NCBI GenBank assembly: GCA_964564735.1
Contig: CAZMCH010000072.1
Coordinates: 1-21,935 of the forward strand
DNA: 21,935 nt
Direction: 5' to 3'
Source of the DNA: CAZMCH01 sp964564735
Lineage (GTDB): Bacteria > Poribacteria > DTPJ01
Shown here piece by piece: positions 1 through 8,984 of the stretch (position 1 is the stretch's first letter; each line of letters opens with the position of its first letter). The notes beneath the pieces are model-generated. The model was not told the origin of the DNA, made no database searches, and saw only the letters and a list, made by a program, of their open reading frames with translations. The position numbers were made by a program, and so were the translations under genes.

Positions 1-3000
1 AGAATTTGCGATTAACTGACCTTTACCCGAAATTGTCGCTTGAAATAAACATTCTTGGGTTAGATTAGAATTTACCTTTATCTCACCTACACCACCTAAT
101 AATGCCCATTCCACAGATTGCAGTTGGCGGGAATTTCCATATACATCAAATCCAGAAGCATTAAAATTGGCTTGTTCACCTGATCTAATATTTACGCTTG
201 ATGGCTCAATAGCAATTTTGCTTAATGATGCAGGAACAAGAGAAAATTGCGCTTCTGCAGTAATTTGGTTTATCGATATACTAACCAAACCTTGTCTATT
301 GTCTGGCAATTTTTCAACTGCCTGAAGTATCCAGATATTTGGTATATTTGAAAGCGTAAGCGTTCCAAGCCACGATGCTATACTAATATTCAATCCCGAA
401 AGCTCTGTTATTGGATTGCCTGTGCTGTCAAAGCCCTTTACGATACAATTTGCCTTTCCACCAGCCTCAATAATTGATGGTTCAATATTTATCTGCAATC
501 TTGACAAATCACCAAGTTCAGACACTATTGTTACATCAGCATTGCCTTCAATATTTTGAAAAGACGCAATTACTTTTCCAGAAATTTTATTTTCCTCATT
601 AGGCAAATAAATTACTCTTAAAAGACCGTTTTCGTCAATCTCACCAATTCCACCGATAACTTGCCAAACAGGCTTAATATCTGTAATCTGATTACCATAT
701 CGATCATAGCCAATAGCAGTAAATTTCTGCTCTTTATCTTTTTCAGAGATAATAGACAACGTTGAAGGTGTAACTCTAATGGAAGCGAGTTCTCCAGGGA
801 TCACCTTTATATAAAAGACTGATGATATATTGCTGTCTTTCGCTTCTATTGTTCCGATTATAGCCTCATTGCCGATAAATCGACCATCGCTTGTTATCGT
901 TCCTAATCCCTTTGTATTTACAGACCAAACAGGCTTGATATTAATCGTATTTACAGGCTTGGTTTTTCCAAAAACATCAACATCTGAATCATAGCCAATA
1001 GCCTTAAATATAACAACAGAGCCAGCTTTAGCAATCAATGGCATATTTTGTGATCCGATATTGCTATCTGTCTGTAGTGGTTCTGTGAATATTTGAATCC
1101 TTGTCAACTTGCCTTGAATGACATTAACAGGCAATTTCCCTTCTTTACCTGAACTTTGCGCTATTATTTCACCTGATCCGATAGCACCCGCAACAAATGT
1201 CGCCTTATTCTTTGTTCCGCTAATTGTGCCGATTGGATTGCTTATTTTCCAGCTTGGGGATATATCTATCACATTTCGGAAGCTATCATAACCTATGGCT
1301 GTCAAATCAATTGCTTTTCCAGATTCGATAGGTTTGCTACAATTATCATTCTCGCATGTAATTTCTATTGTCTGCAAGGGACCAGTAATAATATTAACAA
1401 TAGCTTCGCTTTGTATTGTTTTTCCTTCAGTATTTTGAGCAGAAGCGATTATCCTCCATTTTGATCCTATTTGCATATCTGGAGTTGTTTTTAGAATACC
1501 ATCAGCAGATATTACATCTTGTTTTTCAACACCAGAATCCATATTAATCAATCGCCATTGAGATTTGAATTCCATATCCAAACCATCATCATTTTTGCCT
1601 GTTGCTGTGAATTTCTGAGTATCGCCCTTTATGACATTTACAGGATTAGGCGTTACGGTTATTGATGTTAATGGCTTTATATTTGGCTGAATTATGACTG
1701 CCGATCTGCCTGTCAATGAAAATTCGTTTGGTGTTCCGATATTGAATCTAGCTACAATATTTATATAGCCTGTCCTTGATTCTGTTAAGCCTGTGATGTT
1801 AATAAAAACGCCTGTATTAGAGTCTATCGTCCCGATACCATCTGTTACACTCCATCTAATTTCTGCGTTTGATATGTTAATGATATTGCCCCAAATATCC
1901 TCAAAAATAGCCTTAAATTGTCGTCTTTCTGCTGTTTGAGATGATATTGATACCAATGGCGGATCAATCAAGATAAATGACGGTGAATCAGGAACAACAC
2001 TGATATTTGATGATGCAGATAACCCACCAAATCTAGCATAAACTTTGCCTGAACCGACCTTATTTGCAACAAAAGAACCATCTGAGCCTATAAGCCCTAT
2101 ATCTGATTCCCATATTGGATTTATTGAAATTATATTGCCAAAGGAATCTCTACCGATTGCAGAAAATTTTATAGAACCTCCCGCTGATACTGTCTGATTA
2201 TCGGGATTAATTCTTATTTCTCTAACATTATTTTGGATTATTGAGATATTCGCTTTTCCAAAAACATCAGATTTTGAGATCAGCATATAACCAGAACCGA
2301 TATTTTGTGCAGAAAAGACGCTATTTTGTGAAACCACGCCTAAACCAGATGATATTTGTATTAAGCAATCAGGCGATTTACATTCTAAAGTTTGTCTATT
2401 TCCCATCTCATCAATAGCTGTTAGCCCTAATTTCTGTTCATCAGAGGATTTAAGCGATATTACTGATGGGCTGATCTCTATATTTTTTATATTGCCAAAA
2501 GATACCTTTGTAGAAATGCTTTTTGTTATGCTATTAAGAGATGCCTCAATAAAGCCATCACCAGTATTACTTGATGTAAATTTCCCCATGCTGTCAATTT
2601 TGCCTATATTGCCGATAACACGCCAAGATGGAATTGCTGATGACAAGGCATATCGACCACCGTTATCATCTTTATATGAAATAAGCATTATAAATACCTG
2701 ATTTTTACCAGCAGATAAATTTACACTATCGGGTATAATGATTATATCATCTGCCTTTGGCGTATCGGATACAACCATAACTTTTGCCATTCCATAAACC
2801 TTGCCATCTGTTACTATAATTTGCCCTAAGCGATTATTATCTGTCTGTTTAGCAGAAAAAACTCCTGATTGGTCGATATTTCCGATATTTCCAGTAACAC
2901 TCCAAAACAGATTTTCTGACTGAAAAACATTACCAAAAACATCTACGGCTTGGGCAGAAAATTTATAGTTTGATCCTAATTTAAGTGTTATAAGTTCTGG

Positions 3001-4743
3001 TGTAATCTTAAAATAATATGGATTATTTGATGATGAAATAGAATCTTCTGTATTTATTTTGACATCCGATATTGGCATAAATATATTGGCATAGGCTATA
3101 AGATCACCAACTACTGCGGATATAATTCCAGATGATTCTTGTGGATTTGATATTAACTCAACTTCGCATGAATTGCCCTTTGGCGTTATTTTTATTGAAT
3201 TATTATCTGAAGACCATTTGACATTATCAATAGGAACAATATTTTCATAAAGATCATAGCCTATAACAGAAATAGATTGTTTTATGCCTGATGTCAGATA
3301 TAAAAAGTCAGGCTTAATCTTTATTGAGTTTAGCGAACCTGTGGTAACATCAACAGCGATCTGCCCATTATATCCGCCAGCAGTTGCAATAACAAAGCCA
3401 GAACCCGATTTTGTTGCGGTAAATTTCCCATTTACGTCTATATTGCCAATACCACCAATTACAGACCAAGTTGGATTGATTGATATATCTCGTCCTGCAA
3501 TATCGTTTCCTGTCGCCTCAAATTGTATTGATTTTCCTGTTGCTGTTGATATTTTTGGTAAACTTCCGCTAGTTCCCTGTATAAAAACCCTTATGGATGT
3601 CAAAAGGCTAGTCGGTAATCTCTGAATTACAATATAGCCTGTTCCCTGAATGACTTTGCCTGTTGGTGAGACACCATTAGCATAAATCGTCCCATTTGTT
3701 ATAACTTCACCGATACGGACTCCTGGGTCTGTGATAGCTGTAAATAAACCATCTTTTGTAATGGTTCCTGCTGATTCGTCGGTTGACCATGATACAGATT
3801 TGAGTTGCACTATATTACCAGCAACATCACGACCAATCGCAGTAAATTGTTGAGTTGACTTATATTTGCTCGTTGTTACTGGAATATATGCGGTATATGG
3901 ACTTACAGAAACATAGGCGAGTTCTCCAGTAGTAACTTCTATATCTAACAAAGCAGATATGTTTGCTACGGTAGCCATTATCTTTCCCTTTCCAGCAATG
4001 CCACCGATAAATTTTCCATCAGAATCTATTTTCCCGATATTTCCTATAACTGACCATGAAGGTAAAATACGGACTTTATTTCCAAAAGAATCAAACCCAG
4101 ATGCGACAAATTGTAATGAATTGCCTGCTTTAATAACAAAAGGAGATTTGGCGTTGTTAATTTCTGCAATTGTAATTCTGCTTAATTTTGATGATATAAC
4201 TGTTATATCACTGATTGCGCTTAATTCATTATATTCTGCTATTAACTTTCCCTTTCCCGTTTTGCGAAATGCTAATATACATTGATTCTCTTTCGTTGTG
4301 GTTATATCACCAATCCCATCACTAGAATCGAGTCGCCATTTTATTTCTGCCTGTATGGAATTATTGTAAATATCTGTTATTGATGCAGAAAAAGTCATTT
4401 GATCGCCTGCAATGGCAATAACGGAAATTGGATTTAGTTTAATATATGAAGGCTGTTTTGGCACTATTTGAACCCATGCTTCTGCTTGTGCGATATTGTT
4501 ATTTATGGAGGTTGCTATTATTTTTCCTTTTCCATCACCGATAATTTTTCCTGCTGCTAAAAAAGAACCGTCCTGAGAAATATACCCCACGCCATCAGTT
4601 GAAACCCAAACAACATCAACAGGTATCGGATCATTAGAATCTGTTTTCCCTATTGCAGAAAACTTGAGCCTATCACCAGCACCTATAATAATTGGGTTTG
4701 TGCTTGTTGATATTGGAAATATCTCTATATCTGCCAAATCGCC
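1..4743 (-). repeat. Tandem array of ~17 degenerate BIG_2-like Ig domains within the giant protein
   Basis: Translation shows about 17 consecutive units of 80-110 residues, the last one cut by the window edge. The consensus is roughly: short linker, (I/V)xIxP, xxGxxxxFxAxGxDxxGN, WSVxGxIGxIDxxGxF, GxGxIxA, then a closing beta strand ending in V or I. Typical cores are WSVIGNIGKIDSDGKF and WSVIGGIGNIDVNGKF. The units are diverged in sequence and length. They are protein-level repeats of an old domain, not recent DNA duplications. Such arrays usually act as rigid extended spacers that hold a terminal functional domain away from the cell; that role is inferred here. Confidence 0.85.
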
Positions 4744-7002
4744 TTTTAATGCAGAAATTACATCAATTGAATAATCTCCTGTTATTGGGCTTTGTGATGA
4801 TCTATTTTTGCCTGATTGATCTGGTAAATCTTGTGCAGATATATGATAATTCAATTTTCCGATAATGACATCATCTATTGGAATTTCGGCAAAATGAAAT
4901 CCGCCCTGATTATTCATCTTTACAGACTTATAATTGCTATTTATCTCATTTTTATAGTAAAGTATTGCTTCAACATAATTGCTATTATCAGTTATTATCG
5001 CCTCTATTATTAAGGGAACTTCAGCAATGGCTAATTTTACAGGGTTATGATCGATCAATGGAGGTAATGTATCTTGAACAGATATTTTTGCTGGTTTTGG
5101 TGAATCCAGTTCCGATGGCATAAATGTTCTATTTTCAGCAAGGTCTGCTACACTGATGTAATAGATTATGCCATCAATTACATCATGGCGATCTATTAAT
5201 GCAGAATATTGTGATTGGCTAGTTTTGCTCATTATAATAGATTTTGTTTGATTATTCGGCAGAATATAGAAAAGCATAGCCTCTTTTATTGCTGAATTAT
5301 CTGTAATTTCTGCATTTATTTGTAAATCTAAACCAAGTTCAGCCTTTGATATTATGTCATGCTTTATGATTGGTTTGGCTGTATCAACAACATTGATTAT
5401 GCCTGAAATAGTTTCTTTATTATCTGAACTATCCTCAGCTATGATCTGCCAATTCATATTTCCAAAAAGAACAATACTTGATGGAATGTTTGTTTGGTAA
5501 TTTTTCTTGTCTGATGACAGCATTTGAAAGTCAATCCATGAATTGCCGTAATCATTTGATATACGGAATATTGGCGATGCTTTAATTTCGCTTAGTTTGT
5601 CTGTAATCTTTGCGGAAACTTTTATCTGTTCGCCAGCCTCAATTTGCTCTGGAATTGTGCCTAATTCAATTATGGGAGGCTCGTTATCAACAATAGGTTG
5701 GACTCTGAAAGCGAGATTACCTTCTATGATCCCATATAATCCAGCGTCAAGGCTTATTTCTGCTTTATAATCACCTGCTATGGAAGATTTTGGAAGTGTG
5801 AATTCAAACTCATCAAAAATAAATGTGCCAATATTATTAGCAATGGGTGTTCCATTTGGATCCCAGATGGTAACCATAGGAAAAACATTTCTAGCGCCTG
5901 TGTAATTAAGTATACGACTTAATGTGTTACCTTTGCTATCAATGAAATGATAAAATAGCTTTATATTGTCCCCAGGATGATAAATTGGGGTTACAGCACT
6001 TTGATCAGTAGCTATATGAAGGCTGAATTTTTCAGTTTCTGTTGTTCCAACACGCATTTCGCCTGGGGTTAAGAGATGAACTGATGGTCTTATCTCATAG
6101 GCATATATCAATCCCTTCCCAAATGTTAATGCAAAGCTCATATTGAAGTTATAATTAATATTTGCCGATAAAGTAAATGGTATTTTTTCGGTTATGCTAA
6201 AATAAAAGTCAGTATATGCGACGTCATAGCCAACTTCTGGCTCTAAACCTTCTGAATACTCTATTGTGTATGTGCTTTCCAGAACCTCAAACATTGCGAC
6301 TGCATAGTTTTTTGGAAGTTCAAATCTTAATACAGTTGTTGGCATATCTGCAACATGAAGCGCAACGTTTTTTTCGGGCTTGGATACGACAAAATTCGGT
6401 AAAACTAAATAATGAGGTCCCTGACCACTAACAGCCCATAGGACTATGTTATATTCACCGGGAGAGACATAAGCCTTTATTTGTCCGTTATTATCAGAAT
6501 AGCCGATACTAGCCCTTGAACGTTTTGTAGGGCGAAAAAAGACTTCTGCTGTCTTTATAGGCGAACCATCAGAAGCACGACAGCTTATATTAACCGGAAC
6601 AGCATCAGTGGCATTTATTGTTACCGAACTCGGAACAGATGCTTTTGCGACAAAAAGGAAGTGCTTTGTCTGAGAGAATCCAACAAGGGTATATAGTCCA
6701 TCTGGAAGATTTAGCTGGAGTTTTCCATTGGGAAAAGTCGCATATCCTAACAGGTCTTCTGACGGTTCATCTATCTGACCATCTCCATCATTGTCCATAC
6801 CATCTTTGACATCACCTAATATGATTGGTAGAGCATTATCATCAATGCTTATTTCCCCTTTGAATATTTGAAATACAACCCCACCAGCGGGTTTACCGTC
6901 AAGATCGTTAACTGCAATGTTTAGGATAGATGCGTTGGCTTGGTTTATGATGAATAATATGATAGAAATTAATAAAACATATTGATATTTTTTATCTGGC
7001 AT
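1..7002 (-). CDS. Giant secreted multi-Ig-domain protein, partial (C-terminus beyond window)
   Basis: One reading frame stays open from ATG at 7002 to base 1 (2334 codons, no stop), so the 3' end is missing. Residues 1-24 form a signal peptide (KK, then a long Leu/Ile stretch, then AxA before Ser25). Residues 25-190 look like two carboxypeptidase-regulatory/SpaA-type beta domains, with an acidic DNDGDGQIDEP loop at 70-80 that could bind calcium. Residues about 330-440 resemble a macroglobulin-like domain (YHPGDNIKLFYHF). Three Ig-like domains start near 442, 540 and 644, with PPxI starts and ITDNS motifs. From 754 to the edge come at least 17 BIG_2-like domains. It is probably a cell-surface or secreted stalk or adhesin; the ligand is unknown. 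It lies 35 bp after murJ on the same strand, probably in the same operon. An AAGGAG Shine-Dalgarno (7023-7028) sits 20 nt from the ATG, unusually far, but no other in-frame start lies between. Confidence 0.9.
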   Translation of the reverse strand, partial: MPDKKYQYVLLISIILFIINQANASILNIAVNDLDGKPAGGVVFQIFKGEISIDDNALPIILGDVKDGMDNDGDGQIDEPSEDLLGYATFPNGKLQLNLPDGLYTLVGFSQTKHFLFVAKASVPSSVTINATDAVPVNISCRASDGSPIKTAEVFFRPTKRSRASIGYSDNNGQIKAYVSPGEYNIVLWAVSGQGPHYLVLPNFVVSKPEKNVALHVADMPTTVLRFELPKNYAVAMFEVLESTYTIEYSEGLEPEVGYDVAYTDFYFSITEKIPFTLSANINYNFNMSFALTFGKGLIYAYEIRPSVHLLTPGEMRVGTTETEKFSLHIATDQSAVTPIYHPGDNIKLFYHFIDSKGNTLSRILNYTGARNVFPMVTIWDPNGTPIANNIGTFIFDEFEFTLPKSSIAGDYKAEISLDAGLYGIIEGNLAFRVQPIVDNEPPIIELGTIPEQIEAGEQIKVSAKITDKLSEIKASPIFRISNDYGNSWIDFQMLSSDKKNYQTNIPSSIVLFGNMNWQIIAEDSSDNKETISGIINVVDTAKPIIKHDIISKAELGLDLQINAEITDNSAIKEAMLFYILPNNQTKSIIMSKTSQSQYSALIDRHDVIDGIIYYISVADLAENRTFMPSELDSPKPAKISVQDTLPPLIDHNPVKLAIAEVPLIIEAIITDNSNYVEAILYYKNEINSNYKSVKMNNQGGFHFAEIPIDDVIIGKLNYHISAQDLPDQSGKNRSSQSPITGDYSIDVISALKGDLADIEIFPISTSTNPIIIGAGDRLKFSAIGKTDSNDPIPVDVVWVSTDGVGYISQDGSFLAAGKIIGDGKGKIIATSINNNIAQAEAWVQIVPKQPSYIKLNPISVIAIAGDQMTFSASITDIYNNSIQAEIKWRLDSSDGIGDITTTKENQCILAFRKTGKGKLIAEYNELSAISDITVISSKLSRITIAEINNAKSPFVIKAGNSLQFVASGFDSFGNKVRILPSWSVIGNIGKIDSDGKFIGGIAGKGKIMATVANISALLDIEVTTGELAYVSVSPYTAYIPVTTSKYKSTQQFTAIGRDVAGNIVQLKSVSWSTDESAGTITKDGLFTAITDPGVRIGEVITNGTIYANGVSPTGKVIQGTGYIVIQRLPTSLLTSIRVFIQGTSGSLPKISTATGKSIQFEATGNDIAGRDISINPTWSVIGGIGNIDVNGKFTATKSGSGFVIATAGGYNGQIAVDVTTGSLNSIKIKPDFLYLTSGIKQSISVIGYDLYENIVPIDNVKWSSDNNSIKITPKGNSCEVELISNPQESSGIISAVVGDLIAYANIFMPISDVKINTEDSISSSNNPYYFKITPELITLKLGSNYKFSAQAVDVFGNVFQSENLFWSVTGNIGNIDQSGVFSAKQTDNNRLGQIIVTDGKVYGMAKVMVVSDTPKADDIIIIPDSVNLSAGKNQVFIMLISYKDDNGGRYALSSAIPSWRVIGNIGKIDSMGKFTSSNTGDGFIEASLNSITKSISTKVSFGNIKNIEISPSVISLKSSDEQKLGLTAIDEMGNRQTLECKSPDCLIQISSGLGVVSQNSVFSAQNIGSGYMLISKSDVFGKANISIIQNNVREIRINPDNQTVSAGGSIKFSAIGRDSFGNIISINPIWESDIGLIGSDGSFVANKVGSGKVYARFGGLSASSNISVVPDSPSFILIDPPLVSISSQTAERRQFKAIFEDIWGNIINISNAEIRWSVTDGIGTIDSNTGVFINITGLTESRTGYINIVARFNIGTPNEFSLTGRSAVIIQPNIKPLTSITVTPNPVNVIKGDTQKFTATGKNDDGLDMEFKSQWRLINMDSGVEKQDVISADGILKTTPDMQIGSKWRIIASAQNTEGKTIQSEAIVNIITGPLQTIEITCENDNCSKPIESGKAIDLTAIGYDSFRNVIDISPSWKISNPIGTISGTKNKATFVAGAIGSGEIIAQSSGKEGKLPVNVIQGKLTRIQIFTEPLQTDSNIGSQNMPLIAKAGSVVIFKAIGYDSDVDVFGKTKPVNTINIKPVWSVNTKGLGTITSDGRFIGNEAIIGTIEAKDSNISSVFYIKVIPGELASIRVTPSTLSIISEKDKEQKFTAIGYDRYGNQITDIKPVWQVIGGIGEIDENGLLRVIYLPNEENKISGKVIASFQNIEGNADVTIVSELGDLSRLQINIEPSIIEAGGKANCIVKGFDSTGNPITELSGLNISIASWLGTLTLSNIPNIWILQAVEKLPDNRQGLVSISINQITAEAQFSLVPASLSKIAIEPSSVNIRSGEQANFNASGFDVYGNSRQLQSVEWALLGGVGEIKVNSNLTQECLFQATISGKGQLIANS

Positions 7003-7037
7003 AGTAACTAAAAATTTATATACTCCTTAAACAAGAT

Positions 7038-8654
7038 TTATCTTTTGATTTTTGTTATTATTGCATTGATGATTTGATTAAACTCTTTGATTTTTAATAA
7101 CCAATAGGCAAAACATAATATTATAATAGCGACTATCATTGAAATTATAAGGGAAATAGTATTACCAAAAAAACTTAAAGAGTACTTAAAAGTCAAATAA
7201 GCCGAAAAGCCCATAAAAGCAGATGAAATCAGGGATTTAAGAAGAACAGATATTGTGCTTGCTAACCCAAAATTCCTAACACGTCTCCATAGAAGCCCAA
7301 GTGTTAATAAAAAATTCAAAGTGATAGTAAATGCGGTTGATATAGCCAAAGAACGGTGATCAAACCCAAGACGGAATATCAATATATAATTGGAAATAAC
7401 ATTAATTGTTATTGTAAATATGCTTATGATTGCGGGAGTTCGCATATCTTTGAGAGCATAAAATCCGCTTGTTGCAACTTTGACCCCTGAATATCCACAT
7501 AAGCCAAAAGCATAACAAAATAAAGCCCCTCCAGCCTGAATCGTATCATATCTTGTAAACTCGCCCCTCTCAAAAAGCAAGGCGATTATTGGTTGGCTAA
7601 GAGCCATCAAGCCTGCCGAAGCTGGTATAGCAAGTATAAACATCAGCTTTAGAGCATGTGCCATCGTTGACCTGTATTTATCCAGATCATTCTGCGATGT
7701 TGCATCTGACAAAGTGGGTAATGCAGCAGTTGAAATAGCAACCCCAAGCGCGCCTATTGGAAAATACATTATCCTGAATGATAAAGTTAACCATGTAATC
7801 CAACCTTCGCCATGAGAAGCATAAAAGGAATTTATCAGGACGCTTATTTCCACTATAGCGGAACTTAAGACCGCAGGTCCAATTAATCTAAATATCTGCC
7901 TTAAATATAGATCGCCAAAACTGATAATTGGTTTATATCTAAATCCGATTTTATACATTGACGGCGTTTGCACAAGGAACTGCAAGAGTCCACCAGCAAG
8001 AACTCCGACAGCCATCCCAACAGATGGATGTTGACCTAGTTTTGGGAATGTGTAATATCCGATAACGCCAACAATGACAGACCCAATATTAAAAAACGAT
8101 GGTGCTAGGGCGGGTATTGCAAAGTGTCTTTTGCTGTTAAGTAAGCCCATTGCTATTGCAGAAAGCGATACAAGAATCAAAAAAGGAAACATTACCCTTG
8201 TGAGATATATTGTCAAATCCCGCTTATTAGAAAAACCAAAACTGGAATCTTCTGGCAAAGGTGTATCAAAGCCCTTCCCCATAAAAACTAAATCAACTAT
8301 CTGTGGGGTAAATACGATCCCAATAACAGTGATCACCAAAAGAATAATTGTTGTAATATTAAATACTAAGTTGGCTAATCTCCATGAAGAATCCTTGCCT
8401 GATTTCGTCTCTGCCTCAATAAATGTTGGAACAAAGGCATTGCTTAGAACGCTTTCCGCAAACATATCCCGCAGAAGATTAGGAATACGAAATGCCGCAT
8501 AAAAAGCATCAAGACCTGTTTTGGCAGGCAATAAATATGCAAGGACAGAATCCCGCACAACACCAAGAATACGTGAGAACATAACAGCGATGCTTATTGT
8601 GCCTGCAGATCGAATAAGACTTGGTTTTTCCTGTGTTTTTTCTGTTTTAGGCAT
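7038..8654 (-). CDS. murJ: Lipid II flippase MurJ (MviN family)
   Basis: This 538-residue polytopic membrane protein of the MOP superfamily matches the usual MurJ length and its roughly 14 membrane segments. MurJ moves lipid II, the peptidoglycan precursor, across the inner membrane. The N-terminal signature is clear: SRILGVVRDS, then GLDAFYAAFRIPNLLRDMF. Arg28, Arg34, Asp49 and Arg62 each fall ten residues after the E. coli positions R18, R24, D39 and R52. The second signature, SFRIMYFPIGALGVAI, supplies the counterpart of R270. The N-terminus has about ten extra polar residues. I see no Shine-Dalgarno before the ATG, so the start is slightly uncertain. A good promoter lies about 190 bp upstream, and the giant Ig-domain gene follows 35 bp downstream. 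Confidence 0.95.
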   Translation of the reverse strand: MPKTEKTQEKPSLIRSAGTISIAVMFSRILGVVRDSVLAYLLPAKTGLDAFYAAFRIPNLLRDMFAESVLSNAFVPTFIEAETKSGKDSSWRLANLVFNITTIILLVITVIGIVFTPQIVDLVFMGKGFDTPLPEDSSFGFSNKRDLTIYLTRVMFPFLILVSLSAIAMGLLNSKRHFAIPALAPSFFNIGSVIVGVIGYYTFPKLGQHPSVGMAVGVLAGGLLQFLVQTPSMYKIGFRYKPIISFGDLYLRQIFRLIGPAVLSSAIVEISVLINSFYASHGEGWITWLTLSFRIMYFPIGALGVAISTAALPTLSDATSQNDLDKYRSTMAHALKLMFILAIPASAGLMALSQPIIALLFERGEFTRYDTIQAGGALFCYAFGLCGYSGVKVATSGFYALKDMRTPAIISIFTITINVISNYILIFRLGFDHRSLAISTAFTITLNFLLTLGLLWRRVRNFGLASTISVLLKSLISSAFMGFSAYLTFKYSLSFFGNTISLIISMIVAIIILCFAYWLLKIKEFNQIINAIITKIKR

Positions 8655-8984
8655 TTTTTTCAGTTAAAAAGAGATTTTTCGCCTTGCTCAAATTACGCAT
8701 CACTTATTACGAATAAATCCGCTTAATCCGTTTCATCAGCGTTCTATTCCCAAAAAATTAATCTGGTCAACCAATAGCAATGAAACTTATTAATAATTTG
8801 CTTTTTTGGCAGAGGATTGACTAGAAGCCATAAATAAACCAAATGATTCAATTATACACTATCATTATCTTTACTTCAAATATATTCTAATGGCTATCAA
8901 ACTTGGCGATGTGATATAGACCAATGATTTTATGGCAATACTATTTAGGTGGGTATATATGTAGAAATAATTACAGAATATTTT
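8655..8984. other. 330-bp intergenic region between the Trx-NHL gene and murJ
   Basis: No coding frame of note on either strand. It holds the promoter at 8851-8879 facing murJ and a long murJ leader of about 190 nt. I found no hairpin with a T-run that would stop transcription coming from the thioredoxin-NHL gene, so partial read-through into murJ is possible. Confidence 0.6.
8851..8879 (-). promoter_or_regulatory. Sigma70-type promoter for murJ and the giant Ig-domain gene
   Basis: Read on the minus strand, TTGAAG (8874-8879) is followed by exactly 17 bp and then a perfect TATAAT (8851-8856). Transcription would start near 8844 and run into murJ, leaving a leader of about 190 nt. Assigned from sequence match only. 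Confidence 0.65.

Noticed and set aside
1..4743. CRISPR-like or recent tandem DNA repeats
   Set aside because: The periodicity is at protein level (diverged Ig domains of variable length); no identical DNA repeats with regular spacers are seen.
2492..5123. Several small plus-strand open frames of 60-113 codons
   Set aside because: They are antisense to the giant Ig-domain gene, which is continuous and has clear domain repeats; none has a recognisable product.
8074..8502. 142-codon plus-strand frame
   Set aside because: Antisense to murJ, which carries all family signatures; no ribosome-binding or domain support.
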